Assembly (NCBI GenBank): GCA_015680685.1
Contig: MNCI01012653.1
Span: 94,268-158,267 of the forward strand
Direction: 5' to 3'
Source: Gnetum montanum
Taxonomy: Eukaryota; Streptophyta; Gnetopsida; Gnetales; Gnetaceae
DNA length: 64,000 bases
Shown one piece after another: positions 1-11,059 of the stretch (positions are counted from its first letter, which is position 1; the number at the start of each line of letters is the position of its first letter). A program made the translations under genes and the position numbers. Below the pieces are notes generated by a model, which ran no database searches, was not told the DNA's origin, and saw only the letters and a program-made list of their open reading frames with translations.

Positions 1-439
1 GTAGTACAAGTACGACTTGATTATGAGCATTAAGTGTGACTACTTGGTAGCCCAGTGGCATACCTAGGATCTGCACTTGGTAATCCCAGTGGTAGTTGTA
101 CATGAGGTCCAAGATGTGTATGGTTGATCAAGGAATCAGTTGCTTGTCACACTTACGATAGATTAGATTCTCTTACCCTTTTCCTCCTAGCTTAGATTAT
201 TTAATCTTACATTCCACTGCCTTAAGGAGTAGCATTAGAATTAGGAACATATCATACACCTCATCTGGACTAAACCATACATGACAAATATAATACTGGT
301 CCAAGTGGGAAGACAACGAACTGCGACCTAAGGTTAACAATCTAGGTGCCACAACTACTCCGTCTGCGGAGTTCAACTAGATCGTGCATGCTACGCTTGT
401 TTCATATGGTTGAGTGTAGGGGTACCTCGCCACTCATCA
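1..439 (+). repeat. 5' LTR of element 1 (3' portion only)
   Basis: This stretch aligns with 8010-8445, the last part of the complete right LTR, and ends in CACTCATCA just before the primer site. It begins with AGTACAAG directly before the TACGACTTG segment. That is the same join seen at the internal duplication of the right LTR near 8008, so the duplication was probably present in both LTRs before insertion. U3 and the TATA box lie outside the window. Confidence 0.85.
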
Positions 440-440
440 T

Positions 441-458
441 TGGCATCGTTGCCAAGGA
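441..458 (+). other. Primer binding site, tRNA-Asp type
   Basis: TGGCATCGTTGCCAAGGA starts two bases after the LTR end. It closely matches the complement of the plant tRNA-Asp 3' end (TGGCGCCGTTGCCGGGGA), the primer used by Athila-type gypsy elements. The differences are mainly C-to-T or G-to-A changes, as expected for decay of methylated DNA. Confidence 0.85.
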
Positions 459-572
459 CGGTGCTAGTTATCTAGATTAGTTATATGATACAAGGTTGCT
501 GTAAAGAACTTAACGATATATCTTTTAGAAAATAACAATTATCAAAAGTCACACATAAATTCACATACAACA

Positions 573-2557
573 ATGCCTCTCCTAAAAGATGATAATAATG
601 CCACACTTAGTGAGAAAGTTCATTGGAGAACCAACGAACTATATGACGATGAAGATTGGAGTATACAACCTGAAGTGGGAGTTTCTCATAAACATGAATA
701 GAAATAGCATCATCGCAACACACAAAAGCCTAACTTACAAGATGATGATGAACCCCCACTAGCCACTACAAGCTTAATGCAAATACAAGAGGCTGATTGA
801 ATCTCACGTAGGCATCGTAAAGAGAACCATCTACCTAGGCTTAATTTAAATAACTTTCCCAAATTTTCAAAAGGCTATGACTTAGATCTGCAACAACATT
901 TACTAGCCTTCTACGATGCCTGCGCATGGAACAACATTGATAAAAATTGGAAAAAACTTAAGATCTTTCCTATGACACTCGTTGACCATGCTAAAGTATG
1001 GTATAGATCATTAAAACCAAATTCAATACGACGCTGGTCAACAATGGTAGAGGTCTTTAACAAAAAATATCAAACCTATGCAAGAGTGCCAGCCTTGAGG
1101 AAACAAATCCAAGAGTGGAAAGAAGCAAAACATGAACCTTTGGACATGGCCTTAGAAAGATATTATTCACTGTTAAACAAATGTCCAAGCCATGGGTTTT
1201 TCGAGGAAAGGCTAATATACCATATTATTGATGGGCTACGTAATGAAACAAGAGAGACCTTAGGAACGTATGCCCAAGGTCAAATATATGAACTACAAGC
1301 CCATCAAATCCAAGATCTTATTAAGCGGGTAGCAAAAGAAGAAGGAGAATTAGCTAGATGGGAGAGTGTTGAAAAACATCAATGAGACCAAAATATTAAC
1401 TCAACAAAGGTCCATGATCATAAAAAGGAGAAATCAGCAAATCTCAAGGTGGAAACATCATCTTTGCCAATACAACAATTGCTAGAAGAAGCCAAGGAAA
1501 AAATCAATAAGATGTTGAAATGTATGTATAAAAAATGTGAAGAATATATCAACACCATTGGAGATAGAGTTTTGACAACCCAAGAAGTAGGATAAAATAG
1601 TAGACATTCAGAAAAGAAGAATAAAGGGAGTAAGTGCTCAACTGCCAATTCTATGTATGAATGCAACCTATGCCTATACGATCACCCAAGGGTCAATGAA
1701 TAATATTGTTACATTTACATGAGAATTGGGAAAACACATTACATCCAGAGTTTGTACAGAGATACTATGTTTGATCACAGTGGGAACAATCCCAGTCGTG
1801 GGGGAGACCACCCTTAGACTAGAGGCACCCTTCATACTTTCCGAACTCGAATGCTTATCACATTCAACATCCTCTTTCTCCATTTGGGCCAATGTACTCT
1901 ATCTCACCACAATACCATTCTTCACAATACTATCAACCCATGCATCCAATGCAACCACCACCTTGTGCACCTTATATTCCTCCTAACTTTCAACATTCTC
2001 ATCCTTTCCCTCCTTCCACAATGCCACCAACTGTTCCTAAGGTGTTTGTGCCACAGAAACAACCCACAAACAACACTTGTGCTACTACTCTCAACAGCAG
2101 TGAGAAACCTCAGCAACATCAAAGGTGTCCTTTCTTTAAACACGGCCATAAGAAAGGAGAACACAATTCCGAGGCCACTACAGCTTCCAAGTCAGCACAA
2201 GTTCACCAATGTGGTCCACCCTTACCTTCGAACCCAACGCCTTGTGTAACTTCATCAAGGCCACCAACTAACACTCCAACAACCATACAGCCTAATGAAC
2301 ACAACCATGGGAGGCATCATCCTAATCCTTGCATACCATCTAACAGTCACCAACATCATAGTGGGTCAACTCGTTATTTGGGAACTACATCATATGAAGT
2401 GCCCCACTATGCTTATTACAATCAAGTGTGTGAACCCCGAGGTGATAAGTATAGATCGATTCCAATACTTCCAACATGCAAGGATCCTTATCGTTCATTT
2501 ATTAATCCTTGCCATACTCAACTGATTGGTTATGGGGGATACCCCCCCTTTCAATAA
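573..2557 (+). pseudogene. gag: Athila-like gag pseudogene, proline-rich C-terminus
   Basis: Encodes the capsid/nucleocapsid polyprotein that would form the retrotransposon particle. The ATG at 573 is chosen because element D starts its gag at the homologous place (both read ...HWRTN.LYD). The best-preserved part is 972-1385 (137 codons), with the typical Athila gag features W..L....I..W, LR..I.EW and HGF.EERL.YHI.DGL..ETRE.LG. Downstream, 1640-1700 holds a degraded Cys/His cluster (CNLCLYDHP) in the zinc-knuckle position, and 1892-2557 encodes a Pro/His/Gln-rich tail ending YGGYPPFQ. Stops occur near 700, 799 and 1383, and the frame changes before 1892. The gene was originally one reading frame; today it is non-functional. 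Confidence 0.82.
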
Positions 2558-3939
2558 TAAGCAAGATTAATAAATATTTTTCATTTTCTTTGATTTTACA
2601 TATTTTTGTTTTCCAGTTGTTCATTTTTCAACATTTTTGTTTATCTTTTTCCCTTTTTATTTTTTTTTGTGTTTTTGTCTTTTTACCTTTTTGTAAGTAA
2701 TCTCATATACGAATAAAAAACTCTTGTGGATTGTTGGTTGAGGTGTGTTTTATGTTATTAAGTCATGAGTCATCAATTATTTGGAATAGTTAGCCCATTA
2801 CACCCACTCATCCACTCTAAAAATAAGAGGTTCTGTTCGAGGATACAATGATATTCTTGATATTTCTAAAACTTAAAATTAATTTTGTGTTCATTGTACC
2901 CAGAATGAAGGAGGATGGACCAAGAGGGAATGATTAGGATGTGACATCAAGGGGACTTGTGGATTCTCTTTGGTGACAACTGTGGGAGTTGTCATGCAAC
3001 ATGGTCGTACTAAGATCCTTATAGATCTAATGAAAAATGGGAGTAAGAGTAATAAAAAGGGCACTCAAAAGTCAAACACTATTCTAGGGGATCCCACTGG
3101 AAAGACATGCACCCATGCCTGAAGGTTGGCGATTTCTCTGGATTCAGTAAAATTCAAAAGAAAAGAAAAGAAAAGTGCCACAAAACAAAAGTCACTCCTA
3201 GCTTGCATAAAACGCCAAGTGATCATACGCCTTGTTGTTATGGTACTCTCATAGTTTTTCATCATGGGATGAAACAATGTGATGTCACTGATTCGAGGAA
3301 TGGACTTGGTCCTAATCTTGGAATGATGGGTTAATGACACATTAATCATGCTTTACACACAAGATTCATTGTGCCCTGGGTCGGTTCCCTCATGTCCCGA
3401 TATCTATGATCCCTTCTATAGTTCATTTCATCTCACTGTTCGTGCAATTGTAGCTCATGTACCATGTAGCATTGAATTCTCATCTCATTCCAGTGATATT
3501 TACATGTGTGTGTTTTGTGGAGTTAGTGTGGATTACATTTAAATCTTCTAGTTTCCACAGACACTTTAAGTGTGGTTACACAAGGGCATTATAGGTTGAA
3601 ACCTGCTTTGGGGAGGATCCACTTGTGTAACTTTATTGTAGTCTTCACTGATTCTCTATCTCACACACATAATCTCTTACCCTCAGTTTAATTCTTTCAT
3701 TGATTTTCTTTCCCTACTATTATCCCTCTAAAATTCTATATTCCAATGTACTATTGCATTCCCTTTTTTCGTAACCGCCAAATTTTTATTGCTACAGTTC
3801 ACATCATTATCATTAAGAGTGCCTCTTGAATCAATGTAATTACCCTCGAATATCTTAATACTTGCCCATGTCCTCAATTTCCAACATTAATTTCAAGAAA
3901 ATCATTAAAAATTCAGTATTTTTCATGTGTCTCACATCA
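2558..3939 (+). other. Non-coding spacer between gag and ORF2 unit
   Basis: Starts with a strongly T-rich tract (2570-2700) directly after the gag stop. It then holds about 1.2 kb without a convincing reading frame. The part at 3060-3640 is homologous to element D at 39710-40330, so the spacer is an inherited part of the family and not later debris. In autonomous relatives (element B) this position is occupied by pol, of which no trace is seen here. Confidence 0.6.
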
Positions 3940-3944
3940 TTAGG

Positions 3945-4039
3945 GACGAGATATCGTGTACGCAATATCACATCCCACATGATATCGCGTACACGATGTA
4001 CCGTATGCAATATCACGTCCTATTTATCTATAAATAGGA
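3945..4039 (+). promoter_or_regulatory. Internal U3-like promoter block with TATA box
   Basis: Two decayed GATATCGCGTAC-type palindromes centred near 3959 and 3990 are followed by the TATA box CTATAAATAGG at 4029-4039. The element's own LTR has the same palindromes just before its TATA box (7471-7604). Downstream of this TATA, ACTTAGCATC matches the start of the transcribed region in the LTR of element D (ACTTAGCATC near 41526). The block therefore looks like an LTR U3-R fragment inside the element, about 470 bases before the ORF2 ATG. Promoter activity is inferred. Confidence 0.6.
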
Positions 4040-4507
4040 CACCCCCACTGCAATACTTAGCATCATTTTACCATTTACACGGGGGGAGTTTTTGAAATTT
4101 TTGTCTACAACTTCCAATTGCGTGACCCTTTATTTTTCAATCATATCTTGCTCATTGGTGTTCCGAATTTAATTTTGTTTGAACCTACTTGAACCCAGAG
4201 TGTTCATTTTAGTTGTGGGGGAGAGAAACTTGCCAAAAAGTGCCTAAATTTTTTGAAATTTATCATTGTCCAAAGGACATAAATTAGGATAATTAACACT
4301 AACACTTAAAATAATTATGCTAAAAATCATATGACCTTAGGTACACCGAGAGATTAAAATGAAAACCAGCTAAGTCACAAGATCCATTATTACAATTTTT
4401 GGGCATGATCACATGTTATAACATAAGATCTTTAATTAAGGAAAGTAGTAAGGTATAACTTGACTTTAAAAACAAGTTTACTAATGCTTGATCCGTGTGA
4501 TTGCAAA
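4040..4507 (+). other. Putative ORF2 leader with decayed intron
   Basis: Lies between the internal TATA box and the ORF2 ATG. By layout with element B, an exon of about 160 bases would end at the CCCAGAG|TG near 4200, where the B donor reads CTGGAG|GTAAGC, and an intron of about 310 bases would end just before 4508. Here the donor lacks GTAAG, and the acceptor AG kept in B and D has become CAAA. If the intron was real, both splice sites are now damaged. Confidence 0.35.
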
Positions 4508-7292
4508 ATGGCCCTGAAACATGCACAACTAGAGAGTCTTGTTTAAGGTGGAGCAAAACAATCTCGAAGAGGTGGAAGACAAGGCCCTGCAACATACAGA
4601 ATAGGAGGTGCAATCATTCAGCATCCATCAAGAAGAACCTCCTTCCAGATGGTCTGGGCAGGCAGAAGGAGGTGCTGCTATTGTGCTTGAACTGAGACAA
4701 CAACTCATGTTTCCCCCAGAGTGTGTTCAGGATATCCATGAGAAGTCCACATTCACTACTGTGATTGTGGAGCTAAACTTCGAATCTTTTACAGAGTTCG
4801 CTCCTGAGGCTATTAGGGATCACCTCAAGGGGTCTCCCTTATGGCCTGTCCTCTCTGAATGCGGTGCCTGGTACTTAGGTGAAACGTACCAGTTCTGGCA
4901 CAATAAGAAGCAAGGCACCATGGTTAATGTTTGTGGTGTGATAGTAGAATTTTCTACGTAGGAGATTTTAGAAGTGTTAAACCTTCAGAATTCAGGCCCG
5001 CATGTTACTTGGTTATCTACGCGATCGGACCCTGATGTGCGAAAGGATTGGTTAGAGAAGGGTTATGGCAGAGATAAAAATTTTTGAGAATTGATGATGG
5101 AAGAGAGAATTTATTTCAAAATTGGAACCTATCACCTCTTCTCCACAAAAGGTCTGAAAAGAATATCGATGTATGCGGCTAGGGGATGTGTAGTGTTGAT
5201 GGGAAAGGTTAATGCCAACCTTCCCCATCTATATTTGATGGAGATCCTCACGTTATTTGAAGAACGGAAGTCAGGGAAGATGGTGATGCCTTTTCCTTGC
5301 CCTATCAGAAAACTATGCCAATGGGTTGGTATTCGGGGATACACAAATGATGTCCTCCGAAAAGCCCAGAATGATTCTTATGCTAAGCTACTAAAGGTGC
5401 CAACTCCAAGAAAGAGCACTGGCGAAGAGCTAAGACTAGATGAAGAAGAAGAACAGATGACTAGATCACCTGCAACTCAACTTGCAGGACCCAGTCAACC
5501 TCCAACCACAAGTCCCAACCAACAACAAGAAGTAGGGCCCAGCATAGGTTAGGATTAGCCACCGCCACCACAAGACTATAGACCGTCGATGAGCCATCTT
5601 AGGGCCATCACTAAGATGGTTAGTTGGGGATGTCATGATGATGCAAACCTCTTCCACGTCATCGATGATGCTGATCAGCCTACTATTTCATTAGATCACA
5701 CAAGGGGTGAATTATCAATTTAAACAAGAGGAGGGGAAAGTAGATGGTCACAACAGATCTTAGGAAACGTGACATCTTTTCAGGTGTAGTTAGAGACTGG
5801 TGAAGGGGCCACTGTGGTGGTCATGCAACACCAGGATGCCAAGGGAGCTACTGAAGTGGTTGTTGACCACATCAAAGAATTCTTTAATGTACCTATTGTG
5901 CCACTGGTAGATCTCTCAGGAGCACAAGATGCTCAAACTCTTTCCAGAACCTCAATGACTCCTGCAGAACATGAGGATGTACTTGATAGATTGATTCAAA
6001 CAAGACAAGTAATGACGTCTCTATTTGACATCCCTCAAGATGTCACAATAATTCAATCAGACCTCATTTCCACATAGGGAAAGCTGGTCATATCCAAAGT
6101 AAGGTCAGAGCATGTTGAAGTAGAAGTACAGAAACTACAAAAGTAGCTTTTAGCCTTACAAGCAACACAGCGGGATCCTTTGCAATTCGTTCCCATAGAC
6201 CAGCTAAACAACTTTAGAATGGAGAAACTCACAAAGTTGAGTGCAGAAAATAAGAAGGTGGTAGAAGAAAAGATGACGACCACTTGGAATGCCTCCATAG
6301 TAAGGATGCAAACTCATGCTCATATTAAGGCACTCAAGTTCTTAAAAGAAGAAAATAAATAGTTGGTTGCTGATAACCTCCGATTGACCTCTGTGGAGAA
6401 ACAAAAGAATGTTCTCAGTGAATACTTTCATCAGCTATGAGAATAATTCATTTGGGTCAACCAAGATGTAAGCCATTTAGACAGAGAGAATCAAACCCTC
6501 TCAATGGAGGAGGTATGCGCTATTCGCCAAAAATTAGCAATTGAGATAAGCACATGGCAGAATGAGGTTAAATGACACAAGAAGCTGAAGGAGAATTTCT
6601 GTGATCAGGTGGGGATGTACAAACAAATCATGGATAAGGAGATCCATATGGCCAAGTCTCAAATCAACAACATCAGTGCTCAGCACATTGATTGGAGGGC
6701 CATATTGGACACTTATGCCTTCGCCCACCAAGTAGAAGTTAAAAATCAGGACCTGCAGATCCAAGACTTGATAGAATACATGGAGTTGACAAACCTTAGA
6801 TATGCCAACCTTGCCATGTTAATAGCAAGGCACCCGAGAATAGAACTTGAGCAGCAGGTAGCTTCCACCCATCTCAAATATGAAGCAAAATTTGTAGAAC
6901 GTAAGAAGTTGTTTGAAAAATTGGATGTTGCAAATTATGAACTTGAGGTGGTAAAAGCAAGCTACCAAGGATAGAAAGATGTAGCAACCGACTTGGCTCA
7001 ATGGCTAACAGAGCTTCATGAATACAAAGACAAAGCCAGAGCCTATAAAGAGGAATGACAGGAATTTGTGGCATGGTATGTCAAAGCTAATTAGATGTTC
7101 CTGCAACTACTCTTTCCATGGAAAGTTTCGACCCCGTCAAACATTGGAACATTAGCATGGATGACACAAGATCCTTGGACTGAAGAGGAGAAGCTCCAGG
7201 CCATTCTTCAGCATCATCAACCTTCAAAGCCTGGAGCATATGACAAAGCGAAAGCACCGATGGAGGAGCCACTGCCACCAGGAACTACATGA
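4508..7292 (+). pseudogene. ORF2, env-position protein with C-terminal coiled coil
   Basis: A long gene at the 3' end of the element, where Athila-type elements carry an env-like or accessory ORF; its function is unknown. The ATG at 4508 matches the start in element D (both begin MALK). One frameshift lies at about 4590-4605. From 4608 to 7292 the frame is kept for about 895 codons, broken by 15 stops (9 TAG, 4 TGA, 2 TAA) and no indel. Residues from 4700 to 5400 form a globular N-terminal region with the motif GETYQFW, also seen in B (GETYLFW). This region may resemble the 'putative plant transposon protein' domain, but I am not sure. An acidic/Pro/Gln linker follows (5400-5550). From 6180 to 7060 it is Glu/Lys/Leu/Gln-rich with heptad-like spacing, probably a coiled coil. 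It ends EEPLPPGTT. No clear transmembrane segment or signal peptide is seen. Confidence 0.7.
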
Positions 7293-7451
7293 GTTCCATT
7301 TTTTGTAGTTTTAGTATTTTTTCTATGTTGTGTCTTCTGACACTACGACATCATTTCATTTTTTGTTTTTCTAGTTAATAATCCCATACCTATCCACTGT
7401 GTAATCAATGAAGCTTATTTTCCTTGTAACTCGAGGATGAGTTTTTATTCA

Positions 7452-7463
7452 GTCATGGGGCTA
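7452..7463 (+). other. Polypurine-type tract (plus-strand primer)
   Basis: GTCATGGGGCTA directly before the LTR start TGATGGG. The same tract is seen before the 3' LTRs of D (GTTGTGGGGGTA) and B (minus strand, GTCATGGGGATA), so its position is conserved although it is purine-poor at its 5' end. Confidence 0.65.
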
Positions 7464-7554
7464 TGATGGGAAGCGATATTGCATAAGCCACGATATCACG
7501 TATGTGATATCACATCTGCCATGATATTGCATCCCCTGCGATTTCTTGTCTTCC

Positions 7555-7604
7555 CTGCGATATCGCGTACGCGATATCGCAGTACGCTGTAATGTCTATA
7601 AATA
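7555..7604 (+). promoter_or_regulatory. Perfect 28-bp CpG-rich palindrome plus TATA box
   Basis: Positions 7555-7582 read the same on both strands, centred on GTAC at 7567-7570, with arms CTGCGATATCGC. The TATA box TATAAATA follows at 7597-7604. A second, imperfect palindrome of the same type lies at 7488-7513. The arrangement fits a U3 promoter with dyad-symmetric protein sites; a cruciform is possible. It holds six CpG sites in a sequence that is otherwise poor in CpG. Confidence 0.7.
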
Positions 7605-7849
7605 AGAAGCGACTCTCCCTTGTTCATAGTTTAGTTATTAGTTAGGAGTTAGAAGTAGTGAAGCTTTGGTAGTTTGGACACTCTAGAGATAGTTTATTTT
7701 CCCATGTCTGCCTACAGTGTGGTGAATGTAATTGTACAACATCCTTTATTCGAGTGTGATGTACTTGGACACATACATGACCAGCAATAAAGATCAAGAT
7801 TACTTCATCAATGCAATAGTCACTTTGTTTATTTAATTTTTTTAATGAG

Positions 7850-8170
7850 AAATGAGTATGACTTGATTACGAGCATCTTTGTGTGACTAGTTGGTAACCT
7901 AGTGGTGTACCTAGGGTCTATGCTTGGTATTCCCAGTGGTAGTTGTGCACCAAGATGTTTACGGTTAGTCAAGGAATCAGTTGCTCATCGCACTTAGGTT
8001 AGTAACACAGTACAAGTATGACTTGATTACGAGAATTAAGTGTGACTACTTGGTATCCCAGTAGTGTACCTAGGATCTATGCTTGGTAATCCTAGTGGTA
8101 GTCATGCACGAGGTCCAAGATGTGTATAGTTGATCAAGGAATCGGTTGCTCTTCGCACTTAGGATAGATT
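7850..8170 (+). repeat. Tandem duplication inside R/U5 of the LTR
   Basis: Two copies of about 160 bases, one from about 7853 and one from about 8017. Each begins TATGACTTGATTACGAG and runs through GGTCTATGCTTGGTA/GGATCTATGCTTGGTA to TCAAGGAATC(A/G)GTTGCTC. The LTRs of element D have a single copy. The window start also falls at the join, so the left LTR probably had it too. Confidence 0.8.
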
Positions 8171-8457
8171 AGATTCTCTTACCCTTTTCCTCCTAGCTTA
8201 GATTAGTTAATCTTACATTCTATTGCCTTTAGGAGTAGCGTTAGAATTAGGAACATATCATACACCTCATTTGGACTAAATCATACATGAAAAATATAAT
8301 ACTAGTCTAGGTGGGAAGACAGCAAACTGCGACCTAAGGTTAATGATCTAGGTTCAACAACTAGTCCATCTGCGGAGTTCGACCAAATCACACATGCTAC
8401 GCTCGTTTCGTATGGTTGAGTGTAGGGGTACCTCGCCACTCATCACTAGCCTATGGG

Positions 8458-9067
8458 TGATGAGTGTTCACTCCTAACTATCTACACACACATTGGACTT
8501 CACGTAACTAGCACTGGGATTACCAAGCATATGCCACTGGCTTTCCAAATAATACATTGTTGAGTTACCAAGTAACTACACATAAGTGTCCACAATTAGT
8601 TATACTCATTCCACTTAGTGATAGGAATTGTAAAGAGCAATATATGGAAACATTAACTAAGGAAAAAAGTAACAATTAAATAATTAAATAATTAAAATAA
8701 ATATAAATCTAAGTGAATGCTGTAATGATGGAAGTAATCTCAATCTTTATTTCTAGTAATGTAACATGTCCAAGTACATCACTCTCAAGTAAAGGTGTTG
8801 TACGATTACAAACATCACACTGTAGGCATGCATTGGGAAATAACATGACTGAAAACAAACAATCTATGAAGAAGTTGATTGACAACTAAAAACTAAACTA
8901 TTTTCTCCATGTCAACCATGCACCCAAGTGTTGTATTTATAGGCTAGCATGGGAGAGGTGATATCGGATATTCAACATTGTTTCTTGGGACCTGATATTG
9001 GGTATCTAATACCAAGGCTCTAATATTGGGTATTTGATATTGGTGTTGACATAATGATGACTCATCA
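8458..9067 (-). repeat. Solo or truncated LTR of the same superfamily
   Basis: On the minus strand it starts TGATGAGTCATC (9067) and ends CACTCATCA (8458), and has the shared R-U5 words, for example GGCATATGCTTGGTAATCCC read on minus. A TATA-like CTATAAATAC lies on the minus strand near 8936-8945. Its U3 uses a third repeat set (ATACCCAATAT units, 8960-9050). The terminal U5 portion is missing compared with 63357-64000. No primer site or purine tract flanks it and the flanking 5-mers do not match, so a target duplication is not supported. Confidence 0.7.
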
Positions 9068-10495
9068 ACATATTAATATATTGGCTTACATAGATCTTGA
9101 CTTCTTACATAATAATAATTTTCAATAAAATCCTATTGTATACAATTTAAATTAGATATCTCTACTGCTTTATTCCATGAGCATTTGTTATTATTATGAG
9201 CTCTCTTATTAATAAGATAATCATTATTCTTTAATCTACTATTATTCCAATAATGGAGTTAAGCTCTATAAAGGTAGAAAATAAGTTAATCAATTCTTTT
9301 ATTTTTTTACTTACCTCATTGATTTAGGTAACTACTTTTCAAGATTCCATAGTATGATTTAGTAGCATTATTCCTATGGTGTTGAGCATGAGGGACATTG
9401 TAAAAGCTTTGTACCCTCATGCCTATACAACAAGAAGAAAAAGAAATTATTAATGCAAAAGAATTATGAAAAAAATATTAAATATTGAAAGAAAAAATAA
9501 AATATTATAAACTCTGAAATTTCTTATTTTTATTCAATTTGTGTCAAGGTATTCAATGAAATATTTCTCTTGATAAAAATCACTTTGAAATTGTAGTAGT
9601 GCTTGGATAATGTCGAATTCTCGTTTACCGTTATTCATGATATGCAAAAGGGAATTTAGACATACATGTACAAACCTTAACATCTTTGACTTTTATGATC
9701 AAATGTTTTCTCTATGCACAAGTAACATGTCAAAGTGCATACAAAAATTCAACATCAAAGAACATCCCTTGCAAAATATTAATAAAAGTGACATTCTAAG
9801 AGAAGAATTAACATAGTTGAAAATATCAAAAAATATTTCCATCTAAATATTTAATAGTTACATGATTGTATTAATTTCATCAATTGAATAATTTATAAAA
9901 AATGCATTGATCTTCCAATATTCATAAGATCCATGACACATATCAACTAAATCTTGTAGCCGTGCTTTGATATCTATTAGTTGAGATCTTGGTAAAATAA
10001 TCAAGGATGTAATTATTCCATTGTAATATCCATCAACAACCATTATGGTATGAAGTATATTCTAACAAAAAATTAATAGTATTGGATATCTAAATAATTA
10101 TGAATTACAAATGAAACTAAATCATAAAATTACATACCTTATATTTATTTGTATTAATATTGAGTCAACAGCAAGAATGCTATTATCAGAGTGCTCAATC
10201 ATTTTTGTTAATATTCAAGTAGTTTTAAGGCCAAGATTGATAGGGGTATCACCACCTTCTATTTGAAAATAAAATAATAGTCTCCTTGCTCCTTATAATC
10301 CTTACTCATCTTGTTATTGCATATATTTACAATATCCTAAGCATATTTTATTTACATCATATTTTTCAACTAGTAAACTAGAAGGTTTTAACACAAATGT
10401 GGTTTAGTATAGAAGATATGAGATAATTTTCTTTATATTACATTTTATGTAAAAAACTAGATATAGAAATTGATATGGACATCAAAGAAATCAAA
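9068..10495. other. AT-rich unassigned DNA
   Basis: No long reading frame, LTR or RNA gene is recognised. The longest frames are about 60 codons (9610-9816 plus, 9858-10043 minus) and I do not recognise either. This may be the body of an old element or the original intergenic sequence. Confidence 0.4.
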
Positions 10496-10499
10496 GTAA

Positions 10500-10995
10500 C
10501 ATCTCTCCAATGATGGGATCTTTCCCTAGAGTTTTGGAATGTTTGGAAGTGTTTTAAGCCCATTTTGATGACTTTAGGGTATTCTAGGGGCTATGGGGAC
10601 TTGTTTGGAGCTGTCTAGAGGTTCCAAACCCCAAAACAAGCATCTTTGTATTTTGGCCTTGGAGAGGATACGTTCCATTTGCAAGTGAGACATCCCATCT
10701 ATAAGTGAGATGCTCCATCTATGTTGTAGACATCTCTGTTTAAGACATCCCACATGATTTGAGGACATCTACTTTGAGACTTCTACACTCGAAAGATATA
10801 TCTCCTATTTTTCATAGGTATCTTCCATGGAATTTAATGGAAATTAAATTGAATAATAAATTGAAGGGGAGATGAAGAGATAAGGGGAAAAGGAAATAAA
10901 TAGAATCCTTTACCTTTAGTTTGATCAAGAGAGTCTAAAAAGAAAAAGAGAGCTAGAAGAGAGTGTAGGGAGTTGAGAGAAGAGTAGAAGGAGAG
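10500..10995 (-). repeat. Repeat G, inverted copy
   Basis: The reverse complement of this stretch matches the tandem repeat at 42890-44360. For example, 10539-10630 pairs with 44270-44350, sharing GGGGACTTGTTTG and GGAAGTGTTTT. It contains several AGACATC(T/C) motifs and ends in a purine-rich stretch (10930-10990) that pairs with the CT-rich part of the other copies. The family is not identified; it may be the LTR of another element. Confidence 0.6.
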
Positions 10996-11059
10996 ACAGA
11001 GTCTTGGCAAGGTGTCTTGATGATTATTACAATCATTACAAGGTGTCTTCTAGCTAAGG

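Larger units (their letters stand above)
1..8445 (+). mobile_element. Athila-like Ty3/gypsy element 1 (no pol), 5' end outside window
   Basis: An LTR retrotransposon on the plus strand whose left LTR is cut by the window start. Order: partial 5' LTR, primer site complementary to tRNA-Asp, gag with a proline-rich C-terminal part, non-coding spacer, internal promoter-like block, a 2.8-kb ORF2, purine-rich tract and complete 3' LTR. No reverse transcriptase, RNase H or integrase is recognisable between gag and ORF2, so the copy would depend on enzymes supplied in trans, for example by a relative of element B. Gag and ORF2 are both interrupted. The downstream target-site copy is expected to be CTAGC (8446-8450); the upstream copy lies outside the window. 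Confidence 0.88.
7464..8445 (+). repeat. 3' LTR of element 1 (complete)
   Basis: Bounded by TGATG...CATCA. U3 (about 7464-7590) contains GATATCGCGTAC-type palindromes. A TATA box lies at 7597-7604 and an AATAAA signal at 7786-7791. The R-U5 part is shared with D and with the minus-strand LTRs at 8458 and 63357. It is 982 bases long, including an internal tandem duplication of about 160 bases. Confidence 0.9.

Noticed and set aside
1674-2164. Overlapping frames on both strands at 1674-2164 (minus 1674-1892 and 1922-2164, plus 1851-2249)
   Set aside because: Shadows of the gag C-terminal region. No domain, no conservation with D in these frames.
1892-2557. Open frame of 221 codons, proline-rich, as a host gene
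   Set aside because: It sits at the C-terminal end of gag, has a homologue in the same place of element D (38740-39488), and ends with the same YGGYPPF motif. It is the gag tail.
7464-9067. Adjacent opposite LTRs (7464-8445 plus, 8458-9067 minus) as a large inverted repeat with its own function
   Set aside because: They belong to different U3 types and are separate insertions that happen to meet; the similarity is limited to R-U5.
8453-9072. Target-site duplication around the minus-strand LTR at 8458-9067
   Set aside because: The flanking 5-mers ATGGG and ACATA do not match, so it cannot be called a clean solo LTR.
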